From Anaerofilum sp. (GTDB taxonomy: Bacteria > Bacillota > Clostridia > Oscillospirales > Ruminococcaceae): DNA of 40,616 nt. Positions 30,924 to 38,897 of this stretch are shown here, one piece after another (positions within the stretch are counted from its first letter, which is position 1; each line of letters starts with the position of its first letter). The notes below the pieces were generated by a model that saw nothing but the letters and a program-made list of their open reading frames with translations, made no database searches and had not been told where the DNA came from. The translations under genes were made by a program, and so were the position numbers. The stretch lies in assembly GCA_020024115.1 (NCBI GenBank), contig JAHHUF010000005.1, positions 1 to 40,616 on the forward strand, read 5' to 3'.

Positions 30924-33500
30924 TCTTTTTTTCTCAATAATTTGCCGTATTTGGTTGTTGGTGCGTTCAATTTCTTCACGCAGCATATTTGCCGAAAGCC
31001 TTGATGCCCCATGTCCCAATATAATCAATTGTTCTGCACTGTCTGAGGTTGCCACCTTGACACGATGCTTTCCTTTTAATTGATATGTGACCTTTTCGAT
31101 ATACATATCTGCTGTTTCAGCTTCTTTTGTATAAACAATATGAATGTTATTATAACGGCTGACTTCTCCCACATTGCGGGCAACCTTATAAGCATCAAAG
31201 ACTAAAATCAGATAACATTGTTTAAACCCTTGGTAATTGCACAAAATATCTGCCAATGCCTGCCGTGCAGCCTCCAAATTCTGCTGTGCCAGTTGTTTCA
31301 GGTCATCCCATGCAAAAATAATATTATACCCATCCACCAACAAATACTCGGGGCCTTGGTCTTGATAAACGTATTCTTGCTGTGGCTTCAGCTCTGTACG
31401 GAACAGCTCTCTGCGCTTGACTGCACCATAAGTTCGCTCAAAAATTTCTGCCAGTTCTTTGTCATCAGCATCTTTGCTGGAACGAATCCGAATAGGGCGA
31501 CTGCTTTTTTGGATGGAAGGTTCTGGTTCAAACCGCGGAGAAGTGTCTATATGTGCATATCTTTGCACCTCGCTCCAATGAACAGTAAATCCCGCCCCAT
31601 GGGAGCAAAAAACAGAATTTGCTGTATTTTCTACATCATGTTCACTGTCATAGCCAATCTGCTCGATTACTTCTTGGGCATTATGGCAGGGGCGGTATCC
31701 AGCCGGAACACAAAACAGCTTTCCTCTGCCTTTGGTATAGCTGATGATTTCCATTTGATACCCCTGCATAAAAGCAGCGGGTACCATCCCCTGCAAAACA
31801 GTTTCTTCGCCCTGTGTCTGCGGCGATGAAAATTCTCCCCCCATCCGCTGCACATCTGCCATTGCTCTGCCAACCTGCTCTGTGGGCAGTTCTATCCGAA
31901 AATCATACCAGGGTTCCAGCAAAACGCTTTCTGCCTGCATCAAGCCATGACGCACTGCCCGATAGGTTGCCTGCCGAAAATCTCCCCCTTCTGTATGCTT
32001 TAGGTGAGCCTTCCCTGCAATCAAAGTAATTTTCATATCTGTGATTGGGCTTGCAGTCAAAACCCCTCGATGTTCTTTTTCTGCAAGATGGGTCAAAACT
32101 AAATTCTGCCAGTTTTTATCAAGGGTATTTTCCGGGCAATTGGTCGCAAATGTCAATCCGCTCCCTGTCGGTGCAGGCTCCAGCAGAAGATGCACCTCTG
32201 CATAATGGCGCAGCGGTTCAAAATGTCCAATTCCAACTACTGGTTTGGAAATGGTTTCTTTGTACAAAATACTTCCCTGTCCAAAACCAACCGACATTCC
32301 AAACCGTTCCAGAATTTTGCGTTTCAACACATCCAGTTGTACTTCACCCATCATTTGCAGATGAATCTCACCCAAACGCTCGTCCCATACCAAATGCAGC
32401 TGTGGGTCTTCTTCTTCCAACTGGCTCAGCTTCATCAACGCATTGTGTACATCATATTGGGCTGGCAGATGCAGCCGACAACTCATAACTGGCTCCAAAA
32501 TAGGCGGTCGGGAACTGGTTTCTTGCCCCAATCCGTCGCCCGGCATGGTTTTAGTCAGCCCTGTCACTGCACAAATCGTACCTGCTGCCACCTGTTCTGC
32601 CGGAACAAACTTTGCTCCCGAATAAATGCGGATTTGGTCAGCCTTTTCCTGCCATTGAACCCCTTTTGCACTCACACTCGAAAGCATGGTTTTTACTTTC
32701 AAGCATCCACCTGTCACCTTTAAATAGGTCAGGCGGTTTCCTTGTGGGTCACGAGAAATCTTGTACACCTTTGCTTTAAACTCCGGTTCATACACAGGCT
32801 GTTTTGCATATTGGCAAATACCCTGCAAAAATTCCTCTACCCCTTGCAACTTCAAAGCAGAGCCAAAATAACACGGAAAAACTTTTCTTTCTGCAATTAT
32901 CCTTGCAACGGTTTCACGGGACAATCGTTCTGTCTGCAAATATTCTTCCATTGCATCTTCATCCTGCATGGAAAGTTCTTCCCAAACAGATTCCATTTCC
33001 GGCAAAAAAGGAACGCATCCATCCGACAATCGTTTTTTCAGTTCCAAAATCAATGCCTGTTGGTCAACCCCTGCAAGGTCGATTTTATTCACAAATAAAA
33101 AGGTTGGAATTTTGTATTGCTGCAACAGTTTCCACACCGTTTGTGTGTGGCTCTGCACCCCATCTGACCCACTAATCACCAAAACAGCATAGTCCAAAAC
33201 CTGCAATGTCCGTTCCATTTCCCCGGAAAAATCCATGTGCCCAGGCGTATCCATCAGAGTGATGTCCCAGTCAGGCAGTTCCAACTTTGCCTGTTTGGAA
33301 AAGATGGTGATTCCCCGTTCCTTTTCCATCGTATCCGTATCCAAAAAAGCATTTTGGTGGTCTACTCTGCCCAGCTTTTTAATACATCCCCCGCAGTACA
33401 ACATTGCCTCTGAAAGGGTTGTTTTGCCGGCATCAACATGGGCCAACAGACCCACACAAATATGCTTTGTTGCTTTCTTTTCCTTGTTCTGTTCACCCAA
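30921..33500 (-). CDS. Tet(M)/EF-G-like GTPase fused to YacP/Rae1-type NYN domain
   Basis: This 859-residue protein joins two translation-related parts. The front is an EF-G/Tet(M)-like GTPase: G1 AHVDAGKTT (20-28), G2 RGITI, G3 DTPGHMDF, G4 NKID, then the later EF-G domains including a domain IV with RMGGEFSSPQ and VPAAFMQGYQ. A linker leads to a C-terminal NYN domain (about 716-859) of the YacP type: LVDGYN with Asp723, FDAY with Asp769, ETADMYIE with Asp798 and ATSDSAEQ with Asp820. In Bacillus, Rae1 (YacP) is a ribosome-dependent endonuclease that cuts mRNA in the A site. The TTG at 33500, 7 nt after GGGAGGA, is the likely start; an ATG six codons earlier overlaps the ribosome site. Tetracycline resistance should not be assumed. 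Confidence 0.9.
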   Translation of the reverse strand: MGEQNKEKKATKHICVGLLAHVDAGKTTLSEAMLYCGGCIKKLGRVDHQNAFLDTDTMEKERGITIFSKQAKLELPDWDITLMDTPGHMDFSGEMERTLQVLDYAVLVISGSDGVQSHTQTVWKLLQQYKIPTFLFVNKIDLAGVDQQALILELKKRLSDGCVPFLPEMESVWEELSMQDEDAMEEYLQTERLSRETVARIIAERKVFPCYFGSALKLQGVEEFLQGICQYAKQPVYEPEFKAKVYKISRDPQGNRLTYLKVTGGCLKVKTMLSSVSAKGVQWQEKADQIRIYSGAKFVPAEQVAAGTICAVTGLTKTMPGDGLGQETSSRPPILEPVMSCRLHLPAQYDVHNALMKLSQLEEEDPQLHLVWDERLGEIHLQMMGEVQLDVLKRKILERFGMSVGFGQGSILYKETISKPVVGIGHFEPLRHYAEVHLLLEPAPTGSGLTFATNCPENTLDKNWQNLVLTHLAEKEHRGVLTASPITDMKITLIAGKAHLKHTEGGDFRQATYRAVRHGLMQAESVLLEPWYDFRIELPTEQVGRAMADVQRMGGEFSSPQTQGEETVLQGMVPAAFMQGYQMEIISYTKGRGKLFCVPAGYRPCHNAQEVIEQIGYDSEHDVENTANSVFCSHGAGFTVHWSEVQRYAHIDTSPRFEPEPSIQKSSRPIRIRSSKDADDKELAEIFERTYGAVKRRELFRTELKPQQEYVYQDQGPEYLLVDGYNIIFAWDDLKQLAQQNLEAARQALADILCNYQGFKQCYLILVFDAYKVARNVGEVSRYNNIHIVYTKEAETADMYIEKVTYQLKGKHRVKVATSDSAEQLIILGHGASRLSANMLREEIERTNNQIRQIIEKKR

Positions 33501-33612
33501 AAAAATTCCTCCCCCCATAAAAGCATAACTTTAACAAGTATATCATAACAGAGAAGTATAGTCGAGATATTACAACAAAATTCTGAAACAAACAGCATCC
33601 CATTCCCAATCA

Positions 33613-33660
33613 AACAAAACAAAAGACTACCCCACGGTGGGCAGTCTCTTGTTTTGTTTT
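33613..33660 (-). terminator. Terminator of the PTS operon
   Basis: AAACAAAACAAAAGACT and its near-complement form a long stem around CCCACGGTGGG, with T-rich runs on the minus strand. It lies about 90 bp past the EIICB stop. A second hairpin (GAGCCTG/CAGGCTC, 33663-33683) precedes it. Confidence 0.85.
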
Positions 33661-33749
33661 CCGAGCCTGTGTTCAGCAGGCTCTTGTCAATCATTCGGTT
33701 TTATCTGCACTGTGGGCCAGAGCAGATTTCACAGCTTAAAACCTTTGTA

Positions 33750-35249
33750 TCAGACTTTTGTCAGCTTCTTAAACTCATCTGCTACAAACTGAACCTTTGG
33801 TCCAATAATGACCTGAACACTGGTCTTACCCGGACGAATGACACCAGCACATCCGGAAGACTTAATTTTCTTTTCATCAACCAGCAGACGGTCTTTAACC
33901 TCTAAGCGCAGACGGGTAATGCAGTTGTCAATAGACTCAACATTTTCCGGGCCACCCAGACCTTCCATGATGATTCGAGCCATTTCGGTGAAGTCATTGT
34001 CGGAGATTTCAATGTTCATTTCATCTTCCTGGTCATCCTCACGACCAGGAGTCTTGAGGTTGAACTTTTTGATAGCAAACAGGAATACCAAATAGAACAC
34101 TACAAAAGCAGCCAGACCCATCGGCAGCAGCAACCAGCTCTTGTTTGCAGCAGGCAGGAAGGAAGAGAAGAACGCATCAGTCAAACCTGCGGAGAAACAG
34201 AAACCGGCACGATAGCCAAGTGCTACGGTAACAGCTGCAAAGATACCATACAGCAAAGCGTATACAACATACAATGGGAAAGCAAGGAACATGAATGCGA
34301 ACTCGAATGGCTCGGTAACACCGCACAACAATGCGCAGATTGCAGCAGAACCAACCAAACCAATGGTAGCTTTACGCTTTTTGGTTTTTGCTGTTTGAAT
34401 CATAGCCAAAGCAGCACCGGGGATACCAAACATCATGCAGGGGAAGAATCCTGCCATGTACATACCAACAGACCAGTCAATAACCTTACCGTTTTCCATA
34501 ACGCCGCCTTCAACCAGAGCTTTCCAGTAAGCGGTCAGGTCACCCATGCCGATGGTATCGAACCAGAATACATTGTTCAACGCATGGTGCAAACCAGTCG
34601 GAATCAGCAGACGGTTCAGGAACGCATAAATACCAACACCCACATATTTCAAACTCTTGATACCATTACCAACGGCAACCAAAACACCAAACAGAACAGG
34701 CCATACAAACAGCAGAACAGCTGCAACAACAATGGATACGAGACCTGTAATGATAGCAACCGAACGTTTTCCACCGAAGAAGGCAAGAATATCAGGCATT
34801 TTGGTATTCTTGAATTTGTTGTAACAAATAGCACCAATAACACCACACAAAATACCGATGAACGGGTTTTTGATTTGTGCAAAGGCAACTGCATTGGTTT
34901 TGTTGTCCATCATAGAGGGATAGATTACGCTTACAACATCAGGATTCAGCAGACCTGTAACCATCAACCAAGATACCAAGCCAGCCAAACCACCTGTGCC
35001 ATCATTATCTTTGGACAAACCAACTGCAACACCAATGGCAAACAACAAAGCCATATTGTCAATCAAAGCGCCACCGGCTTTAATCAGGAAATAACCAATT
35101 GTATACAATGCACCACTGGTGGGAGCGTCCGGAACTCCCATAACACCAGGGGCAATTGCATAGCCAATACCCATCAAAATGCCGCAGATGGGAAGGATTG
35201 CTACCGGCAAGAATAAAGCTTTTCCGAGCTTTTGCAGATACTTCATCAT
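33750..35249 (-). CDS. PTS glucose/N-acetylglucosamine transporter, EIICB
   Basis: This is the membrane permease and EIIB of a sugar phosphotransferase system (499 aa). The EIIC part (about 1-390) has many membrane segments and the substrate-site sequence LLIPTGLHHALNNVFWFDTI, which looks closest to NagE/NagP-type proteins. The EIIB domain (about 415-499) has the phosphorylated Cys443 in SIDNCITRLRLEV. There is no EIIA domain; EIIA is a separate gene in the operon. The ATG at 35249 follows GAGGAG. Glucose versus N-acetylglucosamine cannot be decided firmly, but the adjacent cutC and the motif favour the amino sugar. Confidence 0.9.
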   Translation of the reverse strand: MMKYLQKLGKALFLPVAILPICGILMGIGYAIAPGVMGVPDAPTSGALYTIGYFLIKAGGALIDNMALLFAIGVAVGLSKDNDGTGGLAGLVSWLMVTGLLNPDVVSVIYPSMMDNKTNAVAFAQIKNPFIGILCGVIGAICYNKFKNTKMPDILAFFGGKRSVAIITGLVSIVVAAVLLFVWPVLFGVLVAVGNGIKSLKYVGVGIYAFLNRLLIPTGLHHALNNVFWFDTIGMGDLTAYWKALVEGGVMENGKVIDWSVGMYMAGFFPCMMFGIPGAALAMIQTAKTKKRKATIGLVGSAAICALLCGVTEPFEFAFMFLAFPLYVVYALLYGIFAAVTVALGYRAGFCFSAGLTDAFFSSFLPAANKSWLLLPMGLAAFVVFYLVFLFAIKKFNLKTPGREDDQEDEMNIEISDNDFTEMARIIMEGLGGPENVESIDNCITRLRLEVKDRLLVDEKKIKSSGCAGVIRPGKTSVQVIIGPKVQFVADEFKKLTKV

Positions 35250-35320
35250 AATCTGTATGTCTCCTCTCAATTTATTTTGACCATTGACCCATCGGCCCAC
35301 GGTGGTTCAATGTGCCAGAT

Positions 35321-35578
35321 TCACAGGTTGTTTTTCAAGAACTCCTCAATCACAGCAGCAGCTTCTTCTTCGCCCTGCCCTTCACAGGTGACCGTCAGTG
35401 TCTGTCCTTGCTTTGCTGCCAACCGCATCACACCAATAATCCTCTTTCCGTCCACAGTTTGACCATTGGCACTCAGCTTGACATCGCAGGGCTGGCTGGA
35501 CGCAACCTTCACCAGCTGTCCGGCAGGACGGGCGTGCATACCCAGTTCATCTGTGATTACATACTGAAATTCTTTCAT
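35321..35578 (-). CDS. HPr phosphocarrier protein with Arg46
   Basis: HPr passes phosphate from EI to EIIA through His15, present in GMHARPAG. The 85-residue chain is aligned without gaps to the Bacillus protein, and residue 46 is Arg (codon AGG) in place of the serine that HPr kinase phosphorylates (KRIIGVM instead of KSIMGVM). Such an HPr should not form P-Ser-HPr for CcpA-linked repression. The ATG at 35578 overlaps the ptsI end by 32 bp. A second, normal HPr probably exists elsewhere in the genome; that is inference. Confidence 0.93.
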   Translation of the reverse strand: MKEFQYVITDELGMHARPAGQLVKVASSQPCDVKLSANGQTVDGKRIIGVMRLAAKQGQTLTVTCEGQGEEEAAAVIEEFLKNNL

Positions 35579-37196
35579 TAGGAGTCGCCTCACTTTCGCA
35601 AACTTTTTTTCTCAATTCCAGAATGCGCCCAGGCGAAACCGAAAGTTCGTCAAAGCCCATCCGAATAAAGTCCTCGGTCAAGGTAGTATCCGCACCCAGT
35701 TCGCCACAAATACCTGCCCAAATTCCTGCTTTGTGAGCATTTGCAGCAATGATTTTCAGCAATCTCAGCAATGCTGGATGGTGGGGGTCATAGAATTTAT
35801 CCAACTGTGCATTCTGGCGGTCAACCGCCAATGTATACTGGGTCAAATCGTTGGTTCCAACACTGAAAAAGTCCACTTCCTCTGCCAGTTGGTCACTTAT
35901 GAGTGCAGCAGCAGGAGTTTCAATCATAATCCCCAATTGAGCATTTCCGCAGGGAAGCCCCTCTGCTTTGAGTTCCTCTTGAATTTTGGCACAAAATGCC
36001 TTAATTTGACGAACTTCCCAAACGGATGTAATCATTGGGAACATCACACAGACATTGCCATAGGCTGCGGCACGGTAGATGGCTCGCATTTGAGGTCTGA
36101 AAATTTCATCCTGCTCCAAACAAATACGAATTCCTCTATATCCCAGTGCTGGATTTTCTTCTGGCTGAAGTCCAAAGTAATCCACTTTTTTATCAGCACC
36201 AATATCTAAAGTTCGGATAACAACCTGTCGTCCATCCATCTTTTCAACCACACTGTGATAGGCATCGAACAATTCCTGCTCTGTGGGAAAACTGGTGCGT
36301 CCCAGATACAGAAATTCACTTCGCATCAGCCCAATTCCCTCTGCATCACCTTCCAAAACCGCTTGGGCATCTTCTGGGTTTCCAATATTTGCAAACAGTT
36401 TAATTTTATGTCCTGTACGGGTTATGCTTGGTTTTCCTCGAAATGCCTCCAGCTGTACTCGTTCCTTTGCAGCTTCTTTTTCTTTTTGCTGCATTTGCTC
36501 CAGAGTATCCTCGTCTGGCTCCAGATAATAAGTACCATTAAACCCATCTACAATCATCAGTTTTCCGTCCAGTTCATCGTTTAGTTGGATGTCTGTTTGT
36601 ACCAAAGATGGGATATTCATAATACGGGCAAGAATTGCAGTGTGGCTGTTTGCAGAACCCTGTCGTGTAACAAAAGCCAGAATTTTATCTTTGGGCAGCT
36701 GAACAGTTTCACTTGGTGTCAAATCCTCAGCCACCAAAATTCCGGGTTCTTCTATTATGGTTCCCTGCTGATTGCCGCATAAGATTTGCACAATGCGCTG
36801 GGATACATCTTTCAAGTCCACTGCACGTGCTTTCATGTAGGCATCGTCCATCGCGGCAAAAGCAGTGCTGAATGTATCTCCACTGTCCTGTGCTGCCTGT
36901 GCTGCACTGGAACCATCTTGAATCATCTGCTCAACGCTTTCCAGATAGTCCAAATCGTCCAGCATCATCATCTGCACATCCAAAATCATCGCCTGTTCTT
37001 CACCAAGTTCCTCTTTTGTTTTTTCAAACAGTGCCTGCAATTGCTGGTGAGCGGTTTTGACTGCCTCATTAAATTTGTTCTGCTCAATGGCAGGGTCGCC
37101 ACAGGATATAGGCAGCTCATTTTGTTGTTTTCGATAAACATAGGCACGCCCAATGGCAATTCCAGAAAACGCTGCATGACCCGTTCCTTTCACCAT
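35547..37196 (-). CDS. ptsI: PTS enzyme I
   Basis: Enzyme I takes phosphate from PEP and gives it to HPr (549 aa). The active His185 lies in RQGSANSHTAILA, and the PEP-binding region near the C terminus has FSVGTNDLTQYTLAVDRQN and GICGELGAD. The ATG at 37196 is preferred, being 9 nt after AAGGAG; an ATG eight codons earlier has no ribosome site. It ends inside the HPr gene. General PTS genes in a sugar-specific operon are less usual. Confidence 0.93.
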   Translation of the reverse strand: MVKGTGHAAFSGIAIGRAYVYRKQQNELPISCGDPAIEQNKFNEAVKTAHQQLQALFEKTKEELGEEQAMILDVQMMMLDDLDYLESVEQMIQDGSSAAQAAQDSGDTFSTAFAAMDDAYMKARAVDLKDVSQRIVQILCGNQQGTIIEEPGILVAEDLTPSETVQLPKDKILAFVTRQGSANSHTAILARIMNIPSLVQTDIQLNDELDGKLMIVDGFNGTYYLEPDEDTLEQMQQKEKEAAKERVQLEAFRGKPSITRTGHKIKLFANIGNPEDAQAVLEGDAEGIGLMRSEFLYLGRTSFPTEQELFDAYHSVVEKMDGRQVVIRTLDIGADKKVDYFGLQPEENPALGYRGIRICLEQDEIFRPQMRAIYRAAAYGNVCVMFPMITSVWEVRQIKAFCAKIQEELKAEGLPCGNAQLGIMIETPAAALISDQLAEEVDFFSVGTNDLTQYTLAVDRQNAQLDKFYDPHHPALLRLLKIIAANAHKAGIWAGICGELGADTTLTEDFIRMGFDELSVSPGRILELRKKVCESEATPNERISVCNHR

Positions 37197-37235
37197 TGCT
37201 TCCAACTCCTTTTCAGACATAGAATATGTTTATGC

Positions 37236-37721
37236 TTATTCAACCAGTCCTATCACAGTTTCTCCTGTGTTTACTGTTTTTTCTGTATAAGTTTTTACCT
37301 TGCCGTATTTATTAGTGTTGCAGATAATCATTGGTGTAATCACATCATAACCTTCTGCTGCAATGGCTTCACGGTCAAACTCAATCAACAGCTGACCTGC
37401 TTTTACATGGTCGCCATTTTGGGCATGGACTGTAAAATGCTTTCCCTTCAACTGTACGGTATTCAACCCTACATGAATCAGAATTTCAGCACCACAGTCT
37501 GCCATCAAGCTAACAGCATGACCGGTATCAAACATTAAATCCACTTTGGCATTGCAGGGAGCAACAATTTGATTCGCAGTCGGACAAACCGCAATCCCCT
37601 TGCCAAGAATTTCATCGCGGAAAGTGGGGTCATTCACTTCTGCAAGTGCAACAACTTTTCCTGCAACCGGTGCCCCAATCTCCAATTCAGGAGTGGAAAA
37701 TAAATGATTCAAAAAGCCCAT
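37236..37721 (-). CDS. PTS EIIA, glucose type
   Basis: This 161-residue Crr-like EIIA carries phosphate from HPr to EIIB. The active His83 is in ILIHVGLNTV, and the second site His68 is in DTGHAVSL. It is a stand-alone domain with ATG after AAGGA. It lies between the antiterminator and ptsI and likely serves the EIICB of the same operon. Confidence 0.95.
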   Translation of the reverse strand: MGFLNHLFSTPELEIGAPVAGKVVALAEVNDPTFRDEILGKGIAVCPTANQIVAPCNAKVDLMFDTGHAVSLMADCGAEILIHVGLNTVQLKGKHFTVHAQNGDHVKAGQLLIEFDREAIAAEGYDVITPMIICNTNKYGKVKTYTEKTVNTGETVIGLVE

Positions 37722-37739
37722 AACAGTATTCCTTCTTTC

Positions 37740-38576
37740 CTAAGGTTTGCATTTGTTAATACGATGAATGTATATTGCTAAATATGCTCTGCTTGTATCA
37801 GATACAGGGTTTTGTGTCTGTTTTTCCAGATACTCCGCAATCAGTGTGGCACAGGCATATTCTTTTGGATTGATTTTTCTGATAAAATCCACAAATTCGG
37901 ATTCCTGCTTTCGTTCTTCTGTTCCTGCAAATGTACGGATTGCCAAAAATTTGAGTTGAATGGTAAACTCGTCAAAATAGGAATCGCCTTCCTCCAACTC
38001 AATCTCACGACTTTGGCGTAAAATTTCCAGAATATTATGGAGAGCCTGTGTCATCTGCATGGTGTCGCTAAGGGAGTTATCCAACTCTGCATTCACCAGA
38101 TGCAGGGCAATGCTGGCTGCCTCATCTTCGGGAAATACCACGCCCAGCTTTTGTCGAATCAGTTCGTTGGCATATTTCCCAACCGCAAACTCTCTGGGAT
38201 AAAAGGTTCGTACCTCAGCAAGAAGCGCACTTTCAAAAGTAATGCCCTGTTCCATCCGTTCCAACGCAAAGCTGATATGGTCGGTCAGGGTCAGGTAAAG
38301 GCTGGGGCTAAGTGTGCGGTTCAGGTTTTCGCAGGCATATTGAATGATTTGATTGCACAGTTCAATCTCTTTTTCGGAAACGGTGGCAAATAATTTTTTC
38401 AAACGGTTTGTTTCGCTCTGGCTTTCCAGCCGAAAGATTTTTTCCACCTTTGATTGGTTCAAACTATCGCCCGGATGGGAACAAAACCCAAGTCCTTTTC
38501 CCATAGCAACAGATTCTATTCCTGAATCATCAATACAAGAAACTACATTATTGTTGATAACTTTCTGAACCTTCAT
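37740..38576 (-). CDS. BglG/LicT family antiterminator lacking both PRD2 histidines
   Basis: This 278-residue regulator binds a RAT hairpin in its own leader and prevents termination. It has a CAT RNA-binding domain (about 1-56), PRD1 (about 65-170) and PRD2 (about 171-278). Numbering aligns with LicT: His100 (TLTDHIS) and His159 (ALHLVNA) of PRD1 are kept, but position 207 is Gln (FTIQLKF) and position 269 is Tyr (YLAIYIHR). In LicT, HPr phosphorylates PRD2 histidines to activate, and the EII acts on PRD1 to inhibit. This protein therefore probably responds to the transporter only. ATG after AGGGGG. First gene of the PTS operon. Confidence 0.93.
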   Translation of the reverse strand: MKVQKVINNNVVSCIDDSGIESVAMGKGLGFCSHPGDSLNQSKVEKIFRLESQSETNRLKKLFATVSEKEIELCNQIIQYACENLNRTLSPSLYLTLTDHISFALERMEQGITFESALLAEVRTFYPREFAVGKYANELIRQKLGVVFPEDEAASIALHLVNAELDNSLSDTMQMTQALHNILEILRQSREIELEEGDSYFDEFTIQLKFLAIRTFAGTEERKQESEFVDFIRKINPKEYACATLIAEYLEKQTQNPVSDTSRAYLAIYIHRINKCKP

Positions 38577-38638
38577 TTGCAGCCCCCTTAAAAATATAGT
38601 TTCTTATAAAATGAAGAAAGGAATGACAAAAAACAAAA

Positions 38639-38678
38639 AACCAAATTTCACAAGCCCAACGCCTTGTAAAATCTGGTT
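38639..38678 (-). terminator. Leader terminator of the PTS operon
   Basis: AACCAGATTTTACAAG pairs with CTTGTGAAATTTGGTT on the minus-strand transcript, followed by TTTTGTTTTTTG. Its 5' arm overlaps the RAT site by four bases, the usual layout for BglG-type control. Confidence 0.9.
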
Positions 38679-38702
38679 TTGCCTGCCGAACAGTAACAAT
38701 CC
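38675..38702 (-). promoter_or_regulatory. RAT ribonucleic antiterminator site
   Basis: The minus-strand sequence GGATTGTTACTG...GGCAGGCAAAACC (28 nt) matches the RAT consensus bound by BglG/LicT proteins. It overlaps the start of the leader terminator, so protein binding would block termination. The gene directly downstream is the antiterminator itself. Confidence 0.93.
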
Positions 38703-38722
38703 AAATCACTGATTGTGTCTTT

Positions 38723-38751
38723 AGTATAGTGTTCTGTTCACAAATTGTCAA
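38723..38751 (-). promoter_or_regulatory. Promoter of the PTS operon
   Basis: On the minus strand a perfect TTGACA (38751-38746) and TATACT (38728-38723) are exactly 17 bp apart, about 20 bp before the RAT site. A palindromic sequence covers the -35 box and spacer. Confidence 0.9.
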
Positions 38752-38752
38752 G
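38736..38752. promoter_or_regulatory. Operator-like palindrome at the PTS promoter
   Basis: GTTCACAA-A-TTGTCAAG is an imperfect 17-bp palindrome covering the -35 box and part of the spacer. It closely matches the inverted sequence 38801-38817. A repressor bound here would block the promoter. No repressor gene is adjacent. Confidence 0.5.
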
Positions 38753-38800
38753 AATTTTGTATTATATTAATTAAATTTTGTGCTTTTTTACATATAGAAT

Positions 38801-38817
38801 GTGTGCAAATTGTGAAC
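38801..38817. promoter_or_regulatory. Second operator-like palindrome
   Basis: GTGTGCAA-A-TTGTGAAC, centred 65 bp upstream of the first site. Its right arm TTGTGAAC is the exact complement of the left arm of the first site, and a GAACAC follows as at the first site. Possible partner for a looped or tandem repressor. Confidence 0.45.
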
Positions 38818-38897
38818 CTTGAACACTAAACACAAACCAATTTTTGTGCTTTTTTGTGCTTTATTGATATTTTTTATGCCAGTATGTGATTTTATGC

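Noticed and set aside
30921..33500. Acquired tetracycline-resistance gene
   Set aside because: The Tet(M)-like part is fused to a NYN domain, sits among chromosomal genes and has no mobile-element signs; resistance cannot be claimed.
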